This document shows, in pieces, positions 10,757 through 22,475 of a stretch of 64,000 nucleotides of DNA (positions are counted from its first letter, which is position 1; every line of letters starts with the position of its first letter). This stretch comes from Linum tenue (taxonomy: Eukaryota > Streptophyta > Magnoliopsida > Malpighiales > Linaceae). The notes beneath the pieces were generated by a model that was given only the letters and a program-made list of their open reading frames with translations, ran no database searches and was not told the DNA's origin. Both the position numbers and the translations under genes were made by a program. Location of the stretch: contig CAMGYJ010000009.1 in assembly GCA_946122785.1 (NCBI GenBank), positions 28,121,633 to 28,185,632 of the forward strand, in the 5' to 3' direction.

Positions 10757-13700
10757 CTAGTCACCCAGTTCTGGAGGAGCTGCATACTGCAAAATCAAAG
10801 AAGGAATACTTCTGATATATGAGCAGTTTACAAACAGATGATAGCGTGTCTCATAACCTCCAGGACAGAGCACACAGAGTCCCCAGACCGACTTCCCCCA
10901 CGCAATCAACTTGTCCTGCATTTTTAACCTGTCATGGATAACAAGCCACAGAATAAACCCATGTCGAGGTATAATATGCTTATCCCAGACAAGTTTGAAC
11001 CATGGTACAGAACTGTCATGCTGTCTCAATGAGTTCCAGACTTAACAGAGTAAGACTTCATCACATCGCCATCCCATGTCAAAACATCTGCCATCTGTGA
11101 AATGAAAGGACGTGCCACCTCACGACATTTGAGAATTCGCTTCCAAATCCATGAAACAGCAGCGGAGACTTTAATGTCGCAAATGGACGACTGCTTAACC
11201 CGATAACGATGAATCCAGGCAACCCGGATAGAACCCTCCTCACAAGAATGGCCCAGAAGTGCCGAAGCAAACATGCTTTGTTCCAAAGAGCAAAATTACG
11301 AATCCCAAGTCCACCTTCTACTTTTGGACGAGCAAGGAATTGCCAAGATGTAACAACTCGCTTCATTATTGATGAATCATCGATATCCCACAAGAACTTG
11401 TTAAAAATTGACTCAACCTCTTTTATGGAAAACTGAGGCAGAAGAATGATACTCATCCAGAATTGCAGAGTACTAGTTAGAACCGATGAAATAAACTAAA
11501 GGCGACCAGCGAAACTTAGAGACTTGGCCCTCCAACTACGTATCTTGGCAGTAATTTTCTCCACAAGTACCCGACACTCAGTGGGAGTAAGCTTCCTTGT
11601 GATTAAAGGAACACCAAGGTAGCGTACAGGGAGATGCCCCAAGGAAAATTTTGAAATAGAGGATATAAAATGCTGCTCCTCCTCAGATACCCCCCCCCAC
11701 CCATAGAACATTTGGCACTTATCTGGATTTCACTTTAAACCAGAAACAACGTAAAAAGAATCAAGGACCCGACAAACACCAGCCACACCTCGCACATAAC
11801 CATTTGTAAAGACCAGCAAATCGTCGGCAAAACACAAATGTGTTATTGCTAACGGTTTACATCAAGGATGGAAGGGAATTTGGTTCTGTTTACTGCCAAT
11901 TTAAGCATATCATCAAGAACTTCCATTGCAACCGTAAACAAATAAGGAGACAGTGGGTCTCCTTGACGGAGACCACATTTCATAGCAAAGAAGCCACATA
12001 TTCCACCAGTCATGCCTAAACTAATCTTCGAGCAACAAAAGCAGGCTTTTAACCATTTTATGAACTGATCAGGAAAACCCATCGTATCAAGGACAGAGAA
12101 TAGAAAATACCAATTGATTGAGTCAAAAGCTTTCATTATGTCAATTTTCACAGCACATCGAGGAGTAACATGCTTCCTATGATAATCTTTAACCAATTCC
12201 GACACCAAAAGAATATTATCACGGATTGAGCGACCTTTTATAAAAGCAGACTGAGAAGTTGAGATAACAGAAGGTAAGACTGTTGCTAACTTGTTAGCCA
12301 GAATCTTTGAAATGCCCGTATAAATTGTATTGCAACATGATATCGGCCGAAAAATCTTTCATACGTTCTGCGTATGGGACCTTTGCTACCAAAGTAAACA
12401 GTGTAGAATTCAGAATCTGAGGCATAACACTAGTCCGAAAGAAATCCTGAGTCATTTCCTCAACCAAGTTACCAATTAAATTCCAATGAAGTAGATAAAA
12501 CTCAGACGAAAATCCATGTGGACTTGGAGGTTTATCCCTACCAAGCTTCCTAAACACTTGATGAATCACCTCTCTAATAATTGGAGCAACTAGGGAAATA
12601 GCTTCCTTAGATGAAATCTGCTTAAGTGACAACTGTTCATAGAAGCTAGAGGGTTGAGCAACAACATCAGAATTAACCTCCCCAAGTAACTGCTTATAGA
12701 AATCAACTGCAATTCTGCCCATGTACTTAATATCCTTAACCTCTTGCCCTTGGGAATTAATAAGCCGAGTAATATGCTGCCGGTGAGTATGTATTTTCAC
12801 AGAGCGATGAAAGAAAGAGGTGTTCATATCCCCTTCTTCAACCCCCTGAATCCTGGCTTTCTGCTTATAAAAACTCTCCTGAGCATGTTGTAACTCATGA
12901 TATTTCATAGCGAGATCCTTTTCTTCCTCCACCAAATCCACAGTAGGGTTATGAAGGAGATCCATCTGCATCCGTTCCAGTCTATGCTCAAAATCATGGA
13001 CCTGAGTAGATATTTTAGAATATACCTCCATGTTCAACTTCTTAAGCTTAAGCTTAACTTGCCTTGCCATAGAATAGAAAATATGGACGGCCCTCCACAT
13101 CAGTGTCCCAAGCTTCTTACACCAAGTCACTGTATGTAGGGTGGCCGGACCAGAATTTGAAGTATTTAAACAACTTCGGTAGGTTGTCCACTTGAGAAAT
13201 TACATTTAATAACAAACCACAGTTATCAGAAACTCCAGGAGGAGTAGTGGTAGCAGTTTTGTTCAAAATACAGACAACAGGCTTTATTGATAAAAATCCG
13301 ATCCAATCTCTTGGCTATAGGATTCTCCTTCTATTGATTACACCACGTAAACCAAGCACTCATGACTTTGTGATCCACCGACTTCATTGCGTCAACCCAG
13401 GACTGAAAATCCACCATACCTGAGTTCACAGTAGTTAAATTTGAAGTTTCCCTTGGATTCAAGACAACATTGAAATCGCTAGTATAACCATAGGCAACAC
13501 ACTCTCCTGATGAGGAACAAGCTCCTTATAAAGAATAGATCTCTCACATTCCTTATTCGGGCTGTAAACCACCATGAGAATGAAAGGAGCAGCCCCCCAA
13601 ACTTTTACCTTCAAGAAATTCCTTCCATCATCAACCTTTGTAACCTGTAAACCTTCCTTCCATAGCAACCAAATACGACCATTAGGGGACTTGGGGTAGT

Positions 13701-14016
13701 TATTCAAATGCTTTAAATGACTAAATTGTTTAGTAAGAATATCCACACTAGTATTGAGTACGATACATTGGTGTAAAAGATTGAATCAATTCGCAAGATC
13801 TCTTCTTATTCTCCGGTCCGGAGGGGTTACGGGCAGTTGCTCCGGTATACAGAACCACCCTAAAAAAGGCGATATGGAGTCCTAGGTTGAGCTTTCTGTA
13901 ACTCTAGTCTCTATAATAGCTATAATATCCAGCTTCAAACGACAAAACTTCTTTAGCAGTGTAGAGTGCTTCTCGGGGCCATTAAATCCCCGGATATTCC
14001 AGCGCATGAACTTCAT
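10757..14016 (-). pseudogene. LINE ORF2: endonuclease plus reverse transcriptase, broken
   Basis: The frame starts with ATG at 14016. It opens with the APE-type endonuclease (MRWNIRGFNG, then IIAIIETRV), continues with VVYSPNKE near 13570, and ends with the endonuclease C-terminal motif AKRLDRIFI near 13300. The RT part shows KIDIMKAFDSINW and CGLRQGDPLSPYLF at 11950-12150. The catalytic FADD is at 11820-11831, then PVRYLGVPLI near 11610, and a zf-RVT C-terminus with FILWLVIHDRLKMQDKLIAW near 10900. In plant LINEs this protein nicks DNA and primes reverse transcription at the target. Here the pieces lie in different frames with stops (for example after ILDVNR at 11849, and in TWCNQ-stop near 13335), so it is inactive. 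Confidence 0.85.
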
Positions 14017-14630
14017 TTACCTTGTTTCTTCCCTCTACCCCTACCTTTTGCAGGAGCAGGGGGAAGAGAGGCAAAAACTCGCTTCAAACTAGGTCGACTC
14101 AGAGAAGGAAAACTCGAATCATCCAAGGATAGTTTACCAGGGCCAGATGAACAATTCCATGGGCTCTTAGAAACAGATCCAGGAGCAAGGGCTCTCACTC
14201 GGTTCTTCCTATTTGTAACCAATTGTAAACCATCTTCAGATACCGGCTCCCTTATCTCCACTGATACATGAGTCTTTTCAGGCATGGACGATTTAGCCTC
14301 AACTTCAACCTGCTTTACCCCCACATTTCTGCACCATATGAACTGGAGAACTAGCAGAGGCACTATCCTGCTCCACTAAGATACCCTTACATTTATCCTC
14401 TTTCGAAGCCTGAGACACTTCTTGTACTCTTGACTGCTTTACAACCCAAATTCTCTTCGTTTCCCCCTGGATTCGAACAATCATGCCCAAAAACTTTACA
14501 CTTCTCACATTTGCTCGGGACATGACAATACGCAACATCTACCAACATCTCAGGTCTGCCATCAGGGGTTATACTCAGCTTGTTGACCATATTCGATTTT
14601 ACAGTAATCTCAACACAGATCTTGGCCAAC

Positions 14631-16106
14631 TGACACGCTGAAACACAACACCTAACAATGGCCAAGTGTAACCAATGAAAGGGACTGCAGTATAGTGGCA
14701 CAAGTAATAAATATCGAATCCACGGGTCTCTAGAGTTACTATTACTCAGCTTCAGTTCATTATCTAGCAAACTAGATTAAGGATTGATTTACTAAACTAC
14801 TCTACTAACTACTCTACTAATTACAAGTTGGGAACTCACTTAGGTATGATTTCCCCTAGCTCCTCAATTAGGTCCAAGTTGCAATTACCTTTGGTTGATC
14901 TACTGTTGATTAAACTGCGGAAGATCCTAAATTAGCTTGGAATCTCTTAAGCTGACCAAGCCCTCTCAGACAGAATACCCGGCAGGTGACTAGCCTTCAC
15001 CGGGATAGACTGCTAAGGCGATTCACACAGATCTCCACTACTGGAATGAGTTCCAGTACAAAGCAGTGAATTGATTGACTCTCGCACAACCAATTCACTA
15101 CTATCAATCAAGGAAGCTCTCTTAACCTAATCAGATTCTATCTATCATAGGTTAAAGCAGAAATCAAGAGAATTTGATCAAGATCCAATTGACTCAATAA
15201 ATCATGCCTCAATCGATTATAATCAAACAGTATAGCATCCAAAACTTCATACAAGAAAGATCCTAACTCATGGAACTAGGGTTCCTCAAAACCTAAGTGA
15301 AGGGAAGTTACTCCATAGAGAAGAGAGAGACTGCAGAAATCTGATCTAGATCTTCAATCTCCATCTCCAAGCTTGATTCCCGAGCTCCAATGGCGAAGAA
15401 ATCCTCCAAAATAGCTCCAAGAATGTTTCCAAGTCGCTCTCTCTCTCTAGGGTTCGTCCCTTGGGTGTTTGGGATCCAAAACCCAGCTCTCCTCCCTTTT
15501 GGCTCGGATTAGGCTTAAAAACAGGCTTCCCCGAGTTGCACGGCCAGGTGCACGGCCGTGCACAACACCATTCTGGCCGTGCACCCTCAAAACGCACCGT
15601 TTCACTTAATCGATCTCAGCCATCTTGCACGGCCAGGTGCACGGCCGTGCAAGGCTGGATTTTGCCCGTGCAAGGCCTCGGCAGAGAGCGCACGGCCAGA
15701 ATTATATGTTGCACGGCCGTGCGCCTCCCTGGTCTGCCCGTGCAGCTTGCTCAGCCTCTGTTTAATGCTTCGTTTCTCCCTCGTCCGGACTCCGAATCAG
15801 TCGCCGTTTGATCCCAGACGCTCGTAGTCTCGTCCTCTTTCGTTTCATAACAAGCTTGCATGATTCTCTGTCCATAAAGTGAGGTAGAAATCAATTCTTC
15901 TTCAGGTCATGCCCGAGTTTCTGCTCCCGAATCGCCAATTGATCTCTGATTGACTTGAAACTTGCGCCTATGCTTCACTTTATGTGCTAGGACCTGAAAT
16001 GTGACAAAGGAACACAACCTAGCATAAAATAGGCCAAAGACACGGTAATTCAAGCTCAAACAATCAAGAAACAAAGGGGAAAACATGTGCAAATACCGAG
16101 TCATCA
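14631..16106 (-). mobile_element. Solo LTR of an Athila-like element, 1476 bp, TSD CCAAC
   Basis: Read on the minus strand it starts TGATGACTCGGTATTTGC and ends GCGTGTCA. It aligns along its length with the 5' LTR at 54683-56103, for example at both ends, at TTCAGGTCCTAG, and at the GCTAGATAAT block. Exact 5-bp CCAAC lies outside both ends (14626-14630 and 16107-16111). No internal region remains, so it arose by LTR-LTR recombination. It belongs to a family related to, but clearly diverged from, the full element. The centre (15535-15745) carries CACGGCCGTG palindromes. Confidence 0.9.
15535..15745. repeat. CACGGCCGTG palindrome cluster in the solo LTR
   Basis: Three GCACGGCCGTGC palindromes plus several half motifs (GGCCGTGC, GCACGGCC, GCCCGTGC) occur within about 210 bp. 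Confidence 0.85.
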
Positions 16107-16854
16107 CCAACCCAAAGCGGCATACCCAAAGAGCTGGCAATACGCCCTAACCCCTCATTTGAAGCCATCCCAGAAGGCAAATTCGACAACCTAACCCACA
16201 CTAGAACAACAGAGTTATCAATTGCAAAAGGTTGGATACCTGGTTCCCATTTACGTAGGAAGAGCATGTTCTCACGATGGTGCCAAGGTCCCCCTTCAAA
16301 AACCCAGCGACACACCTCCACATTCAGAAATTGAAACAGAACCAACCTATCCCCAAGCCATGAAACCCTTATCGCTCCATCACGCCCCAAATCCAATTCA
16401 CCTAATAGTGAATTGAAGAAAGCGACGCCGGACAGTCAAGGTATTGCCCAATGAGACAGTTGACCCAACGCTTAGATCCTTCATCGATGACTGACGTAGG
16501 AATCCGCAAGGAGCCATTAACGAACTCCGACTCGTAGTAATCTAGCTTAAAATCAGGACTGATTGAGAAAAGAGAAGCCCAGGTGCGCCCGTCACTGACG
16601 ACACACCTGGAGAGGCTCCACCGGTGACGGTCACCATCGGTTGAAAGAGGAAGGAAAACTCCGATTCGTAGAGAGAAGAGAAGAGAGAGAAGGGAAGAGA
16701 GAAGGGAACTAACATATTTCATGGATGGAATGACTATATTTTTCATTATTAAACAAATAAATTTTTAATTTGTCACAAATGTCGAAGTTTTTGATTATGC
16801 ATGTGTATTTCTCATTATTTTTCTAATGTCCATTTTGTCGGTGACTCCCAATTG

Positions 16855-17042
16855 GTGGTTCGACGGATCATGGCGGCCGACATTTCGCAGAATATGGGAG
16901 GTATCGTTCTGAAAGATGTTTGTGGACTTTCCCGCAAATTCGTCAATTTTTCTATGCTCCTATGCTCCACATTATAGCAACTGGGCCGCCCATCTTGTGG
17001 CACAAAAGGCTCTTTCATCGGTAGTTCGACTATTGATCGACT
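16855..17042 (+). pseudogene. RNase H-like C-terminal fragment of a retroelement
   Basis: Across frames the plus strand reads VLKDVCGLSRKFVNFSM, then after a frame change NWAAHLVAQKALSSVV and a stop at 17040-17042. This resembles the C-terminal end of the RNase H-like domain (RVT_3) found in plant LINE-type proteins, where a DV..LS..F helix precedes N-x-x-AH-x-LA-x-x-A. A short A-run follows at 17105-17111. Only this tail survives. Confidence 0.5.
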
Positions 17043-17803
17043 AGGTGTGGTTAAATACCATGTTATGACTATTTGACTTTTTGTTTTGTTTTCGATGACA
17101 ATGTTAAAAAAACAACACATATAATTTAATAATTAATGTTCAAATGAACGTTGCTTGAGTTCCGATTTTGAGATTATTCTCCTAATATAAGATATAAATA
17201 ACTACAAAGAAAATATAAATATGAAGCATCAAATGACAAATATGTTATAAGTATTTAATTAAAGAAGCTGCAATAAACACAATGTAGTTAGTTTGATAAT
17301 AGTGGTCTTTCTTCAGGTGAGTGGTCAAGGTTCAAATCCTCGTAATATGGGGTCATTTGCTTCTTAAATTTGAAAGATGAGGGTTTTGGTTAAAACCTAG
17401 ATTTAGAAAATCATTGAATTTTTTATGGATTTGATTCACAATGAATTTGTGAAAATTTGTTGAATTTTTTCATGAATTATGTTGTTATGGATTTGTAAAT
17501 ATTAAATATAAATTACTACCCTATTACCCTTAACTTAAAGCATTTTATTTTTAAATAGGACTATAAAAATAAAGTATCATCATGAATTTATGGTTATGTC
17601 ACAAATCTCACACCTGTAGATGAGATTTATAAGTTCGTCGGTTCCATAGATTTTGATCCTCAAAATTCATAGGTTCACTGATTTGGTCTTTCAATAAAAT
17701 GTTAGCAAATAATGAATTTTCCTCAAGTCCATGATGGATTGTATTTGGTATCCAAACCTATCACCTGAATCCATGAGCAAATCTGCAAATGACCCCTAAT
17801 CTA
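17043..17803. other. AT-rich spacer, nothing recognised
   Basis: No open frame or repeat structure of note. A tRNA B-box-like word (GGTTCAAATCC) at 17329-17339 has no convincing A box or tRNA fold. Confidence 0.4.
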
Positions 17804-17812
17804 TAAAAAGAA

Positions 17813-19142
17813 GGGCTAATACCACTACAAACCCGAACTATTCCGAAAATGCCACTTGTGTCCTATTGTTTCCAATATTCCATCTGTATCCTAACTATTA
17901 TTCCGTTAGTGTTGACCGACATTGACCGTTATGTATTTAACAGAAAATCTAATCAGCGCTGATGTGACGTCTGATGTGGAATTTTCAATTTAATTTTTAT
18001 TTATCTTTTTTATTACTTAACAAATGAAATATAAAAAACCATCCTACCTCCGCCAAACCTTCTTCTGTACCTACCCTCGCCGAGATCCCTTCTTCCTTCC
18101 CAATCACTTTGCTTCGATTCCTTTCCAATCAATATACCCATCCTCGACACCCACCGGGAGGCCAGCTCGGAACTCGACCTCATCCCCATCACCATCAACG
18201 ACGCCTTCATAGTGGCGCCCGGTGATGTTCGTCGCAAATATGGAACATGGAGGGGTCTGGCGTCGATTTGGGGTAGAGTTGGAGACCTCATCCCCACGTT
18301 TCCTTCCCTCTGATTCTCCGCCAGTAAAAACTCCAAACCTATCCCCGCATACTTCGTCGGAGTGGAGGAGCTTCCAGATCTCCCTTTATGCGTCGACAGC
18401 CGGAGCCCCATAACCTCCTCAGCCTCTATCGAACCAGAAAAGGGAAAATCTCATTTTCTAGGTGGTGGAGTCCCGGATTGCAGATCGAGACATTCTTTCG
18501 GCTGAGAGCTCTAGATTGCATCGGGGTCAATTGATGGGGGTCTCAATAGGGGTTGCCGTCGGGGGTACTGTCGGCCATACCTGCTTCCTCTTCCCTGCGG
18601 CGGCGAGAGCAGATCGGATGGTTGGCGACCCTCCTTTTTCCCTCTTATGACGAGCCAAGCAATGACATTCTCCCACCATTGTGCGCCACCAAATATTTGG
18701 CGAGGATGGAGGAGAAGAGTTGGAGGAGGTGCAAGGAGAAGCTCGAGGGACGAGATTTGGTGGAGGTTGACCCATCGAAGTACTCGCCGGCAAGGAGGCG
18801 GGGGCGGTTGGAGGCGCCGGAGAAGACGAAGAGGTGGAGGAGCATTTTACGAGGGGAGTTTGTTGATTATTGAGATTACATATTTTTTATTTTCTTTATT
18901 TTTAGTTTTTATTTAATTTAAATTGAAAATGTGAGGTGTCATTGACTTGGCATTGCCACGTCAGCAAAAGTCAATGTTAAGTTGACCGTAGTTTGGTCAA
19001 CCGTTGTCTTTAACGGTCAACGAAATTGTCAGGATACAAATGACACAAAGTATAATAGTTCATTACACAGATGGAATATTGGAAACAATAGGACACAAGT
19101 GGCATTTTCGGGATAGTTTGGGTGTTGTAGTAGTATTAGCCC
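17813..19142. mobile_element. Non-autonomous MULE (MULE3), 1.33 kb, 9-bp TSD
   Basis: Terminal inverted repeats of about 78 bp (17813-17890 and 19065-19142) start GGGCTAATAC and share the 20-mer CCACTTGTGTCCTATTGTTT in inverted orientation. The 9-bp TAAAAAGAA lies outside both ends (17804-17812 and 19143-19151). The interior at 18040-18860 is GC-rich compared with its AT-rich surroundings, and has several overlapping open frames but no domain I recognise. That contrast is what captured host DNA in a Pack-MULE looks like. Confidence 0.9.
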
Positions 19143-19151
19143 TAAAAAGAA

Positions 19152-20966
19152 TGAAGTATAGTTAAGAAAATAATTTTCCTAAAATCGTTCTCATGCCATG
19201 AAATGCAGAAAAATAATTCCACTTCGCTTTAAATATATGTTTACTTGTTCACCAAAAAAATATGTGTAAATTAAAGATAAAAGTCATACAGATAATTATT
19301 GATAAGGTCTATCAACTATTTATTATCATATTTACATTTATTCATCGAAATTTCAAATACAAGACCATGAGATTGATTGTTCGGAGGGACTAGTTGAGAT
19401 TTTTTTTTATAACCCATGAACATCCTCACGCACATCCTGCTTGAGCAATGACAGAGCGGGACCAAATCTAGGGGTTCACCTGCTTGAGTCCTTTGTGCCC
19501 TCCACTAAGATTCCCATTAGCGTCGTTGGGAACAACAGGAAAGGACATTGAGAGAAATTGAACTCAGAACCTCACACGTCCAAAACGAACACCCAACAAA
19601 AATTCACCAATCGAACTATGTGAACTTTGGCGACTTGTTCGACTTGTTGAGATATCTCAACCACTTAATTATGCACCATATCTTTTTTTTCCCCCAAGTA
19701 ATGACATGAGAAAAAATAGTTAGAAACCTCTACCCAAAACCCTCCCAAAGCAACACTTAGTGAAGCCACCCTACAAAATCAAAGGCCGCTACCTCTAAAG
19801 AGGACAACAACAGAGCTTTAGGTGCCACTCTATGGGAAGCTCAGTTGGCAGTCCGCAGAACCACACTAAAAACTATATAAAGAGAGCAAGAAACTAGGAG
19901 CCGATGACACTCTTGAAGCAGTGAGCCGCCTATCGAATCTTCCACTGTTCTACGGTCCAGTTGCCGAATCACCACTTCAGGATCACCTGGCAACAAGGTG
20001 CTTTGGCAACAATTATGCACCACATCTTATGGAAAGTGATTTGTAACGGAGAAAATTCTATAAAGAGTTGTACAATTTGATAAAAAGGTCCAATAATAGG
20101 AACTAGAAAGCAAGAATCACACTAGAAATCTTGGGGGACAACGGACCGACTACTTTCCACTAAGTTTTAAGCAATTTTGTCATTAATACTTAATAAACTA
20201 ATAATTTATTTTACTATTTACAAATTCATATAAAAAGTTAAAAATAAGCAGAATCCACAATTTTCTAATACCATGACCCAAATAAATATGAGATGAAGAG
20301 AAATTTTTTGCAGCATTTATCATAACTAGATTGTTTCTGAGTCGCGCTTTGCTGCGGTTAAACATTTTGAAACAATGTTGCTAACCCGTACATTGAATAT
20401 GCTTCGCGTGTAATTTATCCAACATAAAAATCTCTGTCACATATTTATTGGTATAGTTCTGTCAAGAACTATCCATAAATTACAGAATACAATCATATTA
20501 TATGTACTTAATCGATCTATAATTTTGTCATTAAGAATTGAGGTAAATACTCCTGGGGCTATAAGCCCCTGTGTGTTCTAAAATCCACCTTGCAGGCATA
20601 GCTAAACAAACTTAAACATATTTCTCATAGATATCCGCATAAACAATGGCAACACCAATACCAATTCCATTCAAGCTTTTGGACAGTAAGAAAATAAAAT
20701 CAATCCTACAAATACATTTGAAACTTCCCAATAGTAATCATGCTATTAGACATTTCAGATTATTGTTTTCCATTAACTTGCTGATTCAATTTGTTAGGAG
20801 AAACCCAATAAAATTGGTGAGGAAGATTCAACAGGACAGGGATCTCCATGCATAACCCAAAATTAACAGGGATCTCCTTTCTATGAAGACTCCTCCAGCA
20901 GTAAGAAACCAAAATCAAAGCCGCCTAAATCCCCTCTACAATAATGAAATCAAATTTTCAGTGTTG
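19152..20966. other. Spacer without recognised gene
   Basis: Mostly AT-rich. The block 19700-20030 is less AT-rich and may be an old LINE 3' tail, but no protein motif supports this. The 69-codon frame at 20646-20855 matches nothing I know. Confidence 0.4.
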
Positions 20967-20971
20967 ACATG

Positions 20972-21466
20972 TGTTTGAGCCACTACACCCACCGGAACAC
21001 CCGAAACTTCTCTTCGAATGGCGCCTGCCTACACACACAAACAAGGAGGGGGCGCCTGGGCCCGTTAATCCTCCGACGCCCAAGTTAGTTTCTTAGAGAG
21101 GGAAGTGTCCCAAAGTAAGAGTTTTAGTGAGAGAGTCCAACCTGTGTAAATGCTACCAACTGCCCCTATTTATACTCACCGAGTTCGAGGTTGATCTCTT
21201 CCACGTCACTGTCTCCATTTAATGCCTTGTACCCTCCTTGTCAGATATCTCAACTGCTTTGTCAGGCTTCTGACGCGTGACAGGCGCCCGCAGGCGATGG
21301 ACCACTTGACAGCCTGGTCTCCCTTGGCTTTTAGTGTTTTGTCCTTATGCGCCCCTCATCCTGCTTGGGCCTAGAGATGCTTCACCAACCCATTCATGGG
21401 CCTCTTGCCCCCCAATCCAGTTGCCTGGGGACCCAGACCACTAACTGATGGATAACACCCCCAACA
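20972..21466 (-). mobile_element. Solo LTR of a Tat-like retrotransposon (copy A), TSD ACATG
   Basis: On the minus strand it starts TGTTGGGGGTGTTATCC and ends GGCTCAAACA. The exact 5-bp ACATG flanks both sides (20967-20971 and 21467-21471), the signature of a retroelement reduced to one LTR by recombination. It is nearly identical to 29483-29977. A TATAAATA promoter box on the minus strand is at 21167-21174. Confidence 0.9.
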
Positions 21467-22190
21467 ACATGCAAAAGTGATGCTGCCCGGAAGTAAAATT
21501 TTGGTAAGCAACACCCATATCTAAACTCTAGCTCTTAAAGATCAAAATCTAGATCTTAATTCTCTAAATCTTATACCCAAAATCAATTTAATTAGAAACA
21601 ATAATCGAAGGTTATGATTCGTCCAAATATAGGCAAAAAAATCAATGCAACAACTTAGGATTTATAGTTTATGATTTAGATAATTAGGACCTAGGATTCA
21701 CTTATTAAGGGTTAGGGTATAGTATCATGCCCAAAATCCTGTTAATTCGAGGTCTAGATAGCGTTTTCATACTCAAGGTATGCGGTACCCCAGATTTCAA
21801 CCGGGGTATCGTAGAAGACACCATATATATTAATTTATATTTTGCAAAAGAATACTCTTTGAAGTTTGACCAAATTCGTATCTCAAAATAGTATTGTTTC
21901 CAAGCCAATTCACGTCCTGCATATTCGTGTCTTGTTATTTATACTCGGAATATCTTTGGAAAAAAATCCTATCTCAAAATCTTACCAAATACCAAGTCAA
22001 TTGAGATATTTTACCTTCAATTAATTTTTAAGACATGATTTCCGTTGAAATACAGAAGAAGTCTATTGAAATTATAACCCAAGGCCGCCTAACAAAGTTC
22101 AAAGTTTTCATGTCTTTGAACTAGTCTTCTAAAGAAACAAAATGAAGAACCGGAAATTACAATATTGTTTTTATTATAGAGCACTTCTAT

Positions 22191-22475
22191 TATGCTATAT
22201 AGCATTGGTGTTTTAATGTACAATTCAAAGTTCTACCATAACATTAAATGTATAAGTTTAGGTTGTACCATAAAGCAATTTGTACCATTATATTATAGTA
22301 CAACTTTACAACTTGAAGTTGTACCATCACATAAAGGTACAAGTTCAAGTTGTACCATAAAATAATTTGTACAAAAAGTATAGGTACAATCTAAAGTTGT
22401 ACCATAACGTAAATGTACAATTTTAAGTTGTACCATAAAGGCAAAAACTTATAGCACCAATACTATATAGCATTG
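22191..22475. mobile_element. MITE with internal TTGTACCATAA repeats (copy A)
   Basis: The ends are inverted repeats (ATGCTATATAGCATTGGTG and its near complement). The interior is built from about eight direct and inverted copies of TTGTACCATAA/GTACAA words. Length 285 bp. No coding capacity, and the target duplication is unclear. Confidence 0.6.

Larger units (their letters stand above)
10376..16746 (-). mobile_element. L1-type LINE, minus strand, interrupted by a solo LTR
   Basis: Read on the minus strand the order is ORF1 (DUF4283-like plus CCHC knuckle), endonuclease, reverse transcriptase, zinc-binding RT C-terminus, and then a 3' region ending at a T-run (10378-10388 on the plus strand, equal to a poly-A tail). 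That order is diagnostic of plant L1-type LINEs. The 5' end lies near 16746. A solo LTR (14631-16106) sits in ORF1. Multiple frameshifts and stops show it is old and dead. I could not find the LINE target duplication. Confidence 0.85.
14013..16746 (-). pseudogene. LINE ORF1 (nucleic-acid-binding), split by solo LTR
   Basis: The N-terminal part is at 16746-16107 and holds a DUF4283-like segment (VFEGGPWHHRENMLF, VLVWVRLSNLP, LGMPLWV). The C-terminal part resumes left of the solo LTR at 14630 with LAKICVEI and the CCHC knuckle CEKCKVFGHDCS, followed by a Lys/Ser-rich tail ending with a TGA at 14013-14015. ORF1 proteins of plant LINEs coat the element RNA. Besides the LTR insertion there are at least two frame changes in 14300-14540. 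About 15-20 residues expected between LGMPLWV and LAKICVEI are absent, so a small deletion may predate the LTR insertion. The ORF1 stop overlaps the ORF2 start as ATGA. Confidence 0.75.

Noticed and set aside
17300..17345. tRNA-derived SINE or tRNA gene
   Set aside because: A B-box-like GGTTCAAATCC is present but there is no cloverleaf, clear A box or defined 3' tail. Similar words near 22715 and 45745 were rejected too.
18013..18873. Overlapping frames of 60-132 codons in MULE3 as genes
   Set aside because: Open frames on both strands reflect GC-rich composition. No domain or splice structure seen.
19841..20023. LINE C-terminal fragment on the minus strand
   Set aside because: Composition resembles LINE 3' ends but I found no conserved residue pattern.
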